Made by a program: the position numbers and the translations under genes | In this document: positions 22,908-32,999 of the stretch, one piece after another | Position numbering within the stretch: the stretch's first letter is position 1 | Layout of the letters: each line of letters opens with the position of its first letter | NCBI RefSeq assembly: GCF_000182925.2 | Contig: NC_026503.1 | Span: forward strand, 248,001 to 312,000 | Direction of reading: 5' to 3' | From: Neurospora crassa OR74A | Lineage: Eukaryota; Ascomycota; Sordariomycetes; Sordariales; Sordariaceae | Length of the DNA stretch: 64,000 bases | Notes under the pieces: generated by a model | Databases searched by the model: none | The model's input: only the letters and a program-made list of their open reading frames with translations | Told to the model about the DNA's origin: nothing

Positions 22908-24106
22908 TGAGAAGGATAGGAGCATGGACACCTTCCCAACGGGTACCTAACCTCAAGGCCAGAGAACGCGGCAGAGGTGCGTAGGTGACCAAGGGTTAGG
23001 GTACAGAAGTGCAATGTTCAGTAAACAGAACCATCGGGCGGATGTCATCTGTTGCTTTTTTTTTTGTTTTTCTTCTTCTTGAACACCCATACCTGGCCAA
23101 ATTATTTTGCAAAGCATATTGCATAGAGAATCATGCATGGCCAAGTATGCATTAATCAGGCCGTCAAGAATGGTGCTGTTAGGTTGAGGCTGAGATGTTG
23201 TGTTCCATTGACCAAGTTCGATTTGTGGCTCATCTGCCCTGACCAAGGTTTGCCAAGCCATTAGGAGAGTGGGTGATAGAGAGAGCATGGACATGGGGCA
23301 TCCCCGCAAAGCACCCAGCGCTACAAAGTTAAAATTGACGACGGGCATCACACGGCAGCGACTGATTTTCTGCAATGCTTGTTTTGTGTCCCGCAGACGA
23401 GACGACGAAATCGCCAACCGTGCTCCTCCTGGGCGGCTCTCCTGGATCTAGAGGTAATCAAAGGGTGAACAGCTCAGTGGAGCCATGAGTCAATACCGCA
23501 AAAAGTCGGGCCATCGATTTTCAACTTTTCTGAAAATCAGGCATAGTCTGTAAGCATACTGCAACATTCATGCCCGCCAGAAATTGTATGCAAGATGCCC
23601 CAGGAACCAAATGCGCCAAATTTTTGCCTTCTTTGCCTTGCTCAACTGTCTATGCAGTGCCTTGCGCGCCCTTTGATCAAAACCACAATGCAGACTGTAA
23701 TGCCTGATTTTATTTCAAAAAAAAATCAGAAGGCCGGTAAGTCATGTACTGCAGGTTTCAATGTTTATTATTTGCAACAACAACAGTGTACACACATTTC
23801 GATCTGTCCAGGCATTCCGTCCTTGGCCTCTACAGCATACACCTGGCAAGACCAGAAACCCTGCCTGTCAGACTTTTGGCATAATATAAAAGTCCTCCAC
23901 CCCCCATGTTTCGAAGTCGAGTTATCTCTCAAGATCATTATTCTACCAGACTCACAATCCAACCGGTTCAGGACAACAACCGTAAACATCCCGACTTCTG
24001 CCAGACAACCCATCTCCCTAGCTCTCATCCCCTACATCACATCATTGATATAAGAACCGAAACCACATACCCCTAGTCCAACCGGTTCAATACTATAGCC
24101 TCAACC
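22908..24106. other. Spacer between paralogues 3 and 4, with an inverted repeat
   Basis: No supported gene. The GACCAAGGGTTAGGGTA block recurs at about 22986-23002. An imperfect inverted repeat (AAAATCAGGCAT..AGTCTG at 23533-23550 and its complement at 23691-23711) encloses 140 bases. Confidence 0.5.
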
Positions 24107-25360
24107 ATGGCGTGGAACAACGAATCAATGTGCTGGGGGCCCCCAATGATCAACCCATGCCGACCAGCCGCCCAGAGCCGAAACATCATTGAGCAAATCA
24201 ACACAGCTCCAGATGACACCATTCGAGCCATCCTCCGTTATCTTACGGGAGATTATGATACGAGATTCATGATTGAAACCCTCCTCCCGAAACTTCCACT
24301 TGACGAATCCGAGATGCGGACTCACGAGGACGAGAGCAGTAGGAAGCGGAAAGCCGACACTCACACACCCGAAGATCAAAACCCAAAGAAAAGAAAGCTG
24401 GAGATCTGTCTCCAGTGTGATGAGGCTTTTGAAGAGGGTGACACATCTGCATCGTGCCGATATCATACCTGTATGAACACCAAACCTACCTACCTACCTA
24501 CCTGTCTCTTGCACAATTGAGAACGTAACAGCTGACCTGAAGCTGCCTGCCTAGCGATACAATTCGATCCCGAAGCGCCTTATTGGCAGAACAAGCCCCC
24601 TGGGATTAGAGAAGACGGATCAGTTGGCAGGACAGTACACAAGCCAGGATACTGGTTCCCCTGCTGTCATCAGTGGGGAACGCACGACAAGCTCGGGTGC
24701 AGGCTAGGTCCGCATAGAGCTGCCGATGGAGTGCGAGAGAAAGACCTCGATGGCTGGAAAAGCTACGAGGCTTATCAAAAGGCTATGGGTGTACCAAACA
24801 AAGAGGACATGTTGTCATGGGAGGCTCATTGCATTGATCTTCGAAAGCAAGCCTCGATGGCAGCAGAGTCGGATTTCGATGCGGAGGAGTCGGACTCTGC
24901 TTCAGAATCAGATATAGAGGAGTCGGACTCCACTCCAGCCACGGAACAGTCGGACAAGTCTAGAGGTACTCCAGCTACGCAGGAACCAGCCACCTCGAAA
25001 ACCACCCAGATCCCAGAGGTCGTCATTACCAATGGGGAAGGCGATGATGAAGAGGAGGGACCCAGCTGGGTCGATGAGTGTGACAAAGCTGGCCGGAACT
25101 TTCCTGACATTACGGAACTGCCTAGGAAAAAAAGGCGCGCCTTGTTGAGGGCTCAAGAGATCGCTTTTCGGGAGGCCTTCCCTACTCGAGAGGCCTATGA
25201 ATCCCATTGTGGACCTCTTCTGAATCACCAGACCTTGACGGCCCCGGTGGAGGTACACACGATGGTATCGTATACCAGTGGCCTGGGCTCAAGTGATCTC
25301 AAGCGACAGCGAGAAGAAAGCCCGGGAACAGAGCGGAGGAAGGGAAAAAGAACTGATTGA
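24107..25360 (+). CDS. CHORD-like zinc-module paralogue 4 (long form)
   Basis: Two exons (24107-24470 and 24555-25360) joined by an 84-base phase-1 intron give 389 residues, the longest of the family. Exon 1 has APDDTIRAILRYLTGD, a basic linker (PKKRKLEI, possibly nuclear-targeting) and CLQCDEAFEEGD...CRYHT. Exon 2 has the second zinc half: GYWFPCCHQWG, then GCRLGPHRAADG. A C-terminal extension of about 230 residues follows, with Ser/Asp/Glu-rich acidic runs, a KKRRALLRAQEIAFREAFPTR helix and a basic end (TERRKGKRTD). All zinc ligands are present and the frame is intact. I know no function. The basic and acidic regions suggest a nuclear or chromatin partner, which is inference. Confidence 0.8.
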
Positions 25361-25674
25361 GGACAGGACGGTGTACTAATTAAGGAAGGGAAACGCAGCT
25401 TGTATCGAAGGAAACACAGCTTGTATCGGAGGAAACACAGCGGAAACAAAGGCAGCCAATGATGCCAGAAGAGAAGACCAGTAGTGAATGACAAACCGAG
25501 TGAAGGGTTCCAGAACAGAGTAGGGCACGGTCCACGGACATCCAACGAAATGGATTTTGTCTCTCAATCCGTACCCTGACTTCTTTGCACAAACGCCATA
25601 CAATTCTCCGTCTGTCGTACCTCATCAATCCCCTTCCACACCCCACCACCAGCCGCAGCAATCAAGCGCCCAAA
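25361..25674. repeat. Spacer with 21-base tandem repeat
   Basis: About two and a half units of roughly 21 bases built on AAACACAGCTTGTATCGGAGG lie at about 25389-25441. The rest is a presumed promoter and leader of paralogue 5. Confidence 0.6.
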
Positions 25675-26366
25675 ATGGCCAACGAACAAAGCATGCCGCT
25701 TCCACTAGTGGACGAGCGCAACAGGAAAATGCTTGATGCGATCCACAACGCTCCCTGCATGAGCCTCCAAATCGTGCTATTCTCTCTCTACGCCGAGGGC
25801 GACGATAATCTGAAGACGCGCATCGAGGATCTAGTCCACGACTACACTCTGACCCTTCACAACTTGAACGCCGGAATCGCGACACCTGCCAGCGAGCTGA
25901 GAACTGAGCCAGCGACAGAAGTTCCACTTGCGAGAGAGGAACCAATTGATAACACAATCTATTGTCCTGTTTGCGGCGATTACTTTGATCCGGACGACGA
26001 GGACGATCTGTGCTTCCATCATCCTGGTATGTCTGGTTTCCCCCCGTTTACTGGCTACCTACTCTGAGAAAGTGCTGACTCGTGCGTCGGTCGTTGACTG
26101 GAACAGGCAAAAGGATCGCCATCCCCGGCTTTGACAGCGTGGCGTACGAAAAGGAAGTTAGTCCCGAGGCGTACGAATTCAAGGTAGAGGAAGGCTTGGA
26201 CACGGAGGAGAATCGTTTGGTGCCGGTTTGGGCAAGCACTTGGGACTGTTGTGGAGGGGCGGGTGCTTCGAGGGGGTGTGTTCAAAATGTTCATGTGGAG
26301 TACGTGGAGGGTATGGAGGATTGGGACGACAGTGATAGCTATAGTGACGAGAGCGGGAACGACTGA
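25675..26366 (+). CDS. CHORD-like zinc-module paralogue 5
   Basis: Two exons (25675-26026 and 26107-26366) with an 80-base phase-1 intron give 203 residues. The start CCAAAATGGCC is in good context. The N-terminal helix block (MLDAIHNAPCMSLQIVLFSL) is diverged but aligned. The first zinc half is CPVCGDYFDPDDEDDLCFHHPG and the second, in exon 2, is TWDCCGGAGASRGCVQNVH. Between them, a GLDTEENR segment matches the W-x-E and N-P region of the other copies. The tail is short and acidic (DWDDSDSYSDESGND). All ligands are present. Lacking the long basic linker of copies 4 and 6, it may differ in location or partner. Confidence 0.8.
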
Positions 26367-26858
26367 GCTGGATAAAACATTCGGCGCGTCGGGGGGCCAT
26401 ACAGGAGAGTCACGCGGAAAAGGGAGCTATGAAGGAAGGTATATCACGGAAGGTGAAGCTCGGATGTTGTGGCGAGGGAAGTCGGCTATGACAACGGGAA
26501 GTAGCTCGGAGATGATTCGTTTCCATTCAGCTGCTACGATTCAGACGGAAGGTACGTTTGTCAAGGGGACAGGTTGGATTTAGATAGGTCGTGGCCCCTT
26601 TCTTTTTCTCCCGATTTCACTGCTTGCACCTTCCGCTGGCAACCACTTTCTCTCGCTTCTTACATGACAGTTTAAGTTACACCAGTTCGCTCCCTTTTTT
26701 TTTTCTTCTTCTTCTTCTTTTCTCTCCAGAGAACACCAAGAACCTTGTTCCCAACAACGACAGTCAACTCCAGCGCCAGTTGTTCAGTCTCCACCCTTCT
26801 GACTTCATTGAACCGGAATCCACCACATCCTGTCACTCCTCAAGTTCCAAAGCTCAAA
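26367..26858. other. Spacer and promoter of paralogue 6
   Basis: No gene seen. Pyrimidine-rich CTTCTTCTT tract at 26705-26722 and a presumed 5' leader before 26859. Confidence 0.5.
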
Positions 26859-27686
26859 ATGGTCGACGAAACTACCAAACTGGTTCTTGAAGGTTTCCCG
26901 TCCGTTACAAACCATGGGCGGTTCCAAAAGACCATGGATGCAATCCATTCTCGCTCCAAGGTGGTTCTTCGCAGGGTTCTCTTTGACTTATTCGTGTCGG
27001 ACATCAGTGACCCTGAGACCCTGCAGTCGCGCATCCACGAGCTTGTCGCCGAGCGCTACGAGTATGCAAAGTCTCACGAAGTCTCACTGCCTACCAAGAG
27101 AAAAAGCGAGGAGTCCCCGGGAAAGAAGAGAAGGCGCAAGAAACGAAGAAAGACCGCGACATACATATCGGAAGGGCCGGATGAGTGCACCCGTTGTGAA
27201 GAGGAGTTTGGACCCGAAGACCAGTCGAAGGGTTGCTTTCGCCATCCAGGTGAGTACCTCTAGGATAGGCCAACCTATGCATTTCCTTCCTCCTATTGTC
27301 TTTGGTGGTTTCCAGAGGCTGAGATACTCTTGCTGACTACCTACCTACCTTTGTTGAATGCAGGCATCATGCAACTCAACCGTGCGTCCTACTCCTGGTG
27401 GATCGAGGAGGGCATAGATACCTCTGAGTATACGTCGAAAGAGCTAAATGCTCCACATCATCGCGAAGAGAACCCAGACGGGTTCACCTGGAGTTGTTGT
27501 GGTCTGCCTGGTGGTCGACGGGGTTGCAAACGGTGTCCACACAAGGCATATGAGGGCGATACCGACTACAGTGGAGACAGTGAAGATAGTGAAGATAGTG
27601 ATGAGGCTGACGACGACAGTGGCAGTAGCGATGAAAGTGATGAGAGTGATAGTGGCCAGGATGATGAGGATGACGAGGATGATTGA
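26859..27686 (+). CDS. CHORD-like zinc-module paralogue 6
   Basis: Two exons (26859-27249 and 27364-27686) joined by a 114-base phase-1 intron give 237 residues. The start CTCAAAATGGTC is in good context. Order: the helix block (MDAIHSRSKVVLRRVLFDLFV), a strongly basic KKRRRKKRRKT linker that looks like a nuclear localisation signal, CTRCEEEFGPEDQ...CFRHPG, then exon 2 with SYSWWIEEG, ENPDGFTWSCCGLPG, GCKRCPH, and a long Asp/Ser/Glu tail (DSEDSEDSDEADDD...). The CxxHPG and W-S-CC forms make this the copy closest to the classical CHORD signature. It looks intact and functional. Confidence 0.82.
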
Positions 27687-28877
27687 TGGGACACTTGAAA
27701 ACAAGACGTAGTTGGGGCCTCACAGAGAAAGATGATGGATGTCCGTCCAAAAGGAGATTGGGCCTTGGGTTGTAACTGGAAAGTCTGACTCCACTCAAAC
27801 TTGCAGTTCTTTGGTTCAAAGCATCAGTCAATCAATCAATTTGCACTCCATTTGGGTTCCTCTGTTGCAAGTCAAAGCAGCCGGTAATGGCCCGGAGATT
27901 CGGTGGTCAATTGATATGGCCCGTGCATGACTCCACTCAAGCCCCTGTGATGCCAAGATGACTGACAGCAGTGGTGTGTTGCTTGCAGGGAGAAACGACG
28001 CTAGCTCGGTAGCCTGTAGCGCGCGATGGAGCTGCTAGGTACCCGCAGTGCCGGCTCAGTCGATTAGGTCCTTCTCTCTTTTTCCTTTTCTACATATTTA
28101 TCTTTGCTTTCGTTTTTGCGCGTATTCAATTCTTCCCTTCTGTCAAAGTCCCCCTTCAGCCTCGCTCGCTGAGTGGTTGCCTGAATTGAAACGAGCAAGG
28201 GTTTCCTTGTGTTTCCGGTAAGTGACTCGATCGGCCAATCTAGATTCTGACAAGATGTGCATCGGGCTGGGGATGGCTCGAGTGTCGTCGGTAAGCGAAT
28301 ACGACACGTGCCCCCTGGAGTGTGCACTATTAGCATTCTGAGGCAGCCCGCTAACGGAAAGAGGATTGAAGCACGTGAATGATACGAGGTAGGTATGTAT
28401 TCCCTAGAGGTTAATGTACAAATATCTGAATACGATAAGTAATGAAGAAAGAGGAATTGAGAATGGAGGAGATACGAAAACCCAGAGGCACTCAGGCAGG
28501 TACACAGCGTGAAACACGTGCATTCAGCGGTTGCCGGTGGCCCGCACCAGGCGCATCCATGCTTGCCATGTTACACTAAACTATAGCGCTTGCCAGGGCG
28601 GGGCCTACTAAGGTAAGAAGCCGCAACAGACCTGTGGACCCGAGGCAGTGCTACCCCGACAGGTACAAGTGCGCCATGATTCCCACCGCCAAGAGAAAAT
28701 GAGCGTCCCGTCCTCCGCCCCCGTCCCACGACTGAACATCCCATTTTTCTTGGCTTTTCTTTTTTCAGGTTTCTATATCACGTCAATCGGGCAGCCTGAC
28801 TAGCTACAGTAACCCCGCGCGACTGACAAATCGATATCATCATTTGCAAAAAGTATAACTGCCATCGCCCAGACAAT
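27687..28877. other. Intergenic region, no gene seen
   Basis: Downstream flank of the zinc-module array and upstream flank of the Dabb gene. Nothing with support was found. Confidence 0.5.
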
Positions 28878-29561
28878 ATGCGCGGCACTCAACCGCACGT
28901 TTTGCGACTGTTTGTTGCCATCCTAGCAGCAGTCGGCCTGATCCTCTTCTTCGATCCCCTCAACTTGGGACTCGCATCATCGTCAGCCATCGGCAACTTT
29001 TATCCCACAGACAATCGAGCAGGCGGGTGGTTCATGTCTTCCACAATTACCCATATCGTGTTGTTCAAGTTCAAGCCCGATGCGGGCGCCGATCGGATCA
29101 AGACGGTACGTGTTGGAACCGAAGCGATTCTCGACCACCATCACGCACACCACACACACACTGTGTAGACTTGGGAAATTCTGCGCAATGCTGACAGCGC
29201 CCGACTACCTATCACAGATATCCAACCGGTTCCTCGGGCTCAAAGAACAATGCGTCACCATGACACAGCAGCCGTACATTCGCAAGATATCTGGCGGCAG
29301 GGATAACTCTCCAGAAGGATTGCAGGTGAGTAGTCAACAAACAAGCGGGAGAACCCCAACTCCACTCAACCTCTTGGCAAGAAGCTGACCCAGACGGTGA
29401 TCCAGGGCGGCCTTACCCATGCGTTCGTTGTCGAGTTTGAGTCCGCCGCCGAAAGAGACTACTACGTCAACTTGGATCCCGTCCATCAATCGTTCAAGAA
29501 GGATATCGAGCCTTTTGTGGAAAAGGTTACGGTGGTGGACTTTACCAATGGTGCTTTCTGA
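28878..29561 (+). CDS. Stress-response A/B barrel (Dabb) domain protein
   Basis: Three exons (28878-29105, 29218-29325, 29406-29561), all phase 0, with introns of 112 and 80 bases, give 163 residues. The domain (PF07876) starts at MSSTITHIVLFKFKPDAGAD, continues with the PEGLQGGLTHAFVVEFES strand-helix across a splice, and ends with LDPVHQSFKKDIEPFVEKVTVVDF. Dabb proteins are small dimeric barrels seen in stress responses and some biosynthetic enzymes. The first ATG adds 52 residues including a hydrophobic helix (LRLFVAILAAVGLILFF), which would anchor or export the protein. Starting at 29034 instead would give a normal cytosolic Dabb protein. The choice is open. Confidence 0.8.
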
Positions 29562-29683
29562 GCGCGGAACGTCAAATACATATCTTGGAAAATATCTGAT
29601 CACCATTATATCCAAATACGTACTACAAGTAGCCGCATTGACTTGGCGATTGTATGGTATGCTCCCACGTGCTACGACCCGTG

Positions 29684-31201
29684 CTAACCCCTGATAGCCG
29701 CCTCAAAGATCTCCATAAACTTCCACACATCCTCGAACCGGCAGTACATTGGCACCGGCGCCACGCGAATCACGTTTGGTTTCCTCTTGTCGCACACCAC
29801 ACCGTTTTCCTCCAGCGCCGCCGCCACCTTATCCATCAAGCCATCCCTCAACAACAAGCTCAATTGCGTCCCTCTCTGCAAAGGATCCCTGGGCGTAATG
29901 ATCTTGAAGGCCGGCTCCTCGCCCTCTGGCTGTCTCCTGACGATCTCATCCAACAAATGCTCCGTATACGCCGTCAACACCAGCGCCTTACTCCTCAAAT
30001 CCTTCATGCTCGTCTTGTTGAACACCGACAAGGCAGCCGCCAAGCTCGTCAAGTCGATGGCACTCGGGTTGCTCACCTGGAAGCCCTGCGCACCAGGCGT
30101 GGGCTGGAACTCCTTGTCCATATTGAACCGCACGCTCTTATCGGCACCATACCATCCGCTCAGCCTTGGCTTGAATACCGGCTTGCCCAAGCTCATGTCC
30201 ACCTTGCCGTGGCGCTCGTGCACAAAAGCGCCAGCCATGGACCCAGGACCACCGTTGAGGTACTTGTACGTGCACCACACGGCAAAATCGACGTTCCAGT
30301 CATGCAGCTGAAGCTCGACGTTACCCGCGCAGTGAGCCAAGTCCCAGCCGACCACGATGCCACGCTCCTGAGCGTACTTGGTGATGCGCGGGATGTCGAA
30401 TAGCTGGCCGGTGTAGTACTGAATACCCGGCAGGAGCAGTAGTGCAGCGTCCTCTGCATGTTCATCGATGGTGGCCAGGATCTTTTCCGTCGACAAGTAC
30501 AGGTTTTCGTCAGGCTGCATCTCCACTATGCTTTTCTCGGGGTCTAAGCCGTGCCACTCGATCTGCGACTGGAAGGCGTACCAGTCGCTGGGGAAGGGAC
30601 GCCATTCCAGGATGATCTTGTGTCGCTTGTCGGTTGGGCGGTAGAAGGAGGCCATCATGAAGTGCAGGTTGACGGTCAGGGTGTTCATGATGACCACTTC
30701 GGAAGGGTCCGCGGCGCCGACGATGGCGGCGGATTTGGCGGCGCAGTCGGCGGCCATGTCTTGCCAGGGGGTGAGGGGCGAGTTGGAAAGTGAGGAGAAG
30801 TGGCCGTTGACGCCGATGGAGGCCCAGGTCTCGAGTTGCGCTTCGAGGTAGTGCCGGACGGCCTTGGGTTGGGCGCCGAGGGAGTTGCCGACGAAGTAAA
30901 TGCAGGGGGTGTCAGCGTCGGTAGAAGTAGTGGTGCCGTTTGCTTGGGTGCCTGGATAGGTACAATTAGTAGATGTAACGGACACGTCGTGGAGGAGGGA
31001 TGGGTACTAACCGGGAATGATCCCGTCAAGAGCCTTCTTCTTCAGCGAAGCGCGAGTGGGAATGATGAATTCATTTCGGAAATGTCTGAGCTCATCTTGG
31101 GCGTCGAGACTCTGAGCGTATTCGAGTGTGTTGGCGTTGGAAGGAAATTCGGGCTTTTGGCCGTCCCGGAGGACTTTTACTTTTGATGTGAAGTCGCTCA
31201 T
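29684..31201 (-). CDS. bna5: Kynureninase
   Basis: Two exons (31201-31012 and 30951-29684) with a 60-base phase-1 intron give 485 residues, the usual length. Family blocks are clear: [14 protein letters not shown] near the start, [52 protein letters not shown] and [12 protein letters not shown] with the PLP-binding Lys293, then GWYGAD. The enzyme splits kynurenine (or 3-hydroxykynurenine) into anthranilate (or 3-hydroxyanthranilate) and alanine, feeding de novo NAD synthesis, in the cytosol. It is divergent from an indoleamine 2,3-dioxygenase gene acting earlier in the same pathway. Fungi often have two kynureninase genes, so this may be one of a pair. Confidence 0.95.
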
Positions 31202-32999
31202 TGTGTATGTCCGTTGGAGTTGGAGGCAATGTGGATCTGCTGTTAAGAGGAAAAAAAAAAGGGGGTTTGTTTACTTTGGGTGGATCTCGAATGAGCGGGT
31301 CCCGTCCAGTTGGGTTGGGTCCGGGTTGGTTGGTGGAAAAAGAAAGGTTGCGTCAAGTAAGCTGCAGTGCAGATGAACTTATGAAGCGACCAACAGTGAG
31401 ACTACAATAAATGGTGCAAGAATGACACAATGTTCCTGACGATCCGGTCTGGTGGTTTTGTAGTTGAAACATGACCTTTCGTTTTCTCCACCATCGTCGG
31501 TATGCTCCGATTTTTCTTTTTGCTTTGGCTTGGAAAAGATTCTTTGCGACTTGCGAGACCGGATGCGGAAGCGGAAGCGGAAGGTCGGGAGTCGGGATTG
31601 TGAAATGTGGGGTATTTTATCTTCCGTCTTCCGTATTCTGTATTCCGCTTTCCGCTTTCCGTACTCCGAGCTTCCGCCTCCGTATGTCCGCCTCTGTGTG
31701 TCGGTCTACCGCTCACAAGACAAGACACAGATGAGTATGACCGACAGATCGAATGACCGACAAAAGCCGCCCAATTCGCGAATCATAATCCTATTCCGCC
31801 TTTACCGCCAATACCCGATCACAAGTATTAGGTAATTATAAACCTGTAAACCTGTAAACCGAACGAACAAATGACAAACGAAACGACGGATGGTGAACAA
31901 AGTGCTTGGAGTACAGTAAGGTATGGTATTAGTCCAACGGTTTGTGTTTCAGCGTAGCGGTGCCGAGAACTACTTTGACCGTTCATCCGTTCCCTAGTCG
32001 TAGGTAGAAGACAAAAGTCACAAGGAGAGGGAGAGTTCCACCCCCTGCCATGGAAGGTGGAAGGTGGAAAGTTCGGTGAAGGCTGAAAGCACACGGGACG
32101 GACGCAACAAGGGAAGTGAGCCAAGGAGGCCAAGGAGGCCAAGGAGGTCAAGGAGGCTAAGGTAGCCAAGGAAGCCAAGTGATCTCCATTTACCTATGTG
32201 TTTGTGGCATCGTCATTGATCTTTTCATCCGTCTTCCATCCGTAGTTTCCGGGATACAAATACAAAAGCCGTTTACTCCGCTATTAATCAACAATCGACT
32301 CGACATGCAACTAGCTACATGCAACATGTGGAGTGCGGAACGGAAAGACGGAAAGACGGATAACGGAAGGTTCGTACTTCGAACGTCTCGGAAGTTCAGT
32401 TGGCTGTCTACCTACCTACCTACCTACCTTGATGACCACGATGAAACGGCGGTTTGCTAGGTACCTATGGAGCATGCCTGGGTACCATGAACTGAACCGA
32501 ATCGACATGCATCAAAATCGTCCGTCCGAACTCCGAAGAACGCTGTGCATCGATGGACCCAGGTCATTAACGGCAGGTGGATGGATGATACCTAGCGAAG
32601 AAGGAAAAAAAAAAAAGGTGAGCGTAATTTGACTTTGTATTCAGATCATAATAAATAGTAATCCTTGGACCCAGACCGTGATCGGCCGCCGTTGGATCTA
32701 CCTACCTACCTCTACCTAGATAGGTATAGATATCCCCGACTGTCTCACCTTCCAACGTTTCTTCTTCTTCTTTTTCTTCTTTGTTTCCTTGCTGCCTAGA
32801 CGTAGGTACCTACCTACTTCCTGCTTCCTACTTCTACCGCGACTAGGTACCATAGTTTCTGGAACTGGACTCGACTCGACTTGGCCTCTAGCAGCAAGTT
32901 CTCCAGACCAGACCAGACTTGGACTTTCGCACGCTCGCATCTCTTTTCGTTGACTCGAACCCATCATCAGACATTCAGTTCACGACGACAACAACAACA
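31202..32999. promoter_or_regulatory. Shared divergent promoter of kynureninase and IDO
   Basis: A 1.8 kb region between two divergently transcribed tryptophan-degradation genes. It contains CCGTATTCC/CCGCTTTCC runs near 31620-31680, a 9-base minisatellite, TACC microsatellites (32408-32429 and near 32700) and a CTT-rich tract near 32758-32785. No gene is seen. Common control of both genes is inferred from the arrangement; I cannot name an operator. Confidence 0.5.
32119..32179. repeat. 9-base minisatellite
   Basis: About six to seven units of CCAAGGAGG with substitutions in the later units (CTAAGGTAG, CCAAGGAAG), in the region between kynureninase and IDO. Confidence 0.8.

Noticed and set aside
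23595-24053. Open frame of 152 codons before paralogue 4
   Set aside because: No similarity to the array family, no domain, low-quality composition; probably spacer.
29654-30403. Plus-strand frame of 249 codons across kynureninase
   Set aside because: Shadow of the kynureninase coding strand; Arg/His/Leu-rich translation without a domain.
32408-32429. TACC tetranucleotide runs as possible CRISPR or regulatory arrays
   Set aside because: They are simple microsatellites found in many intergenic regions of the window, with no spacers or other structure.
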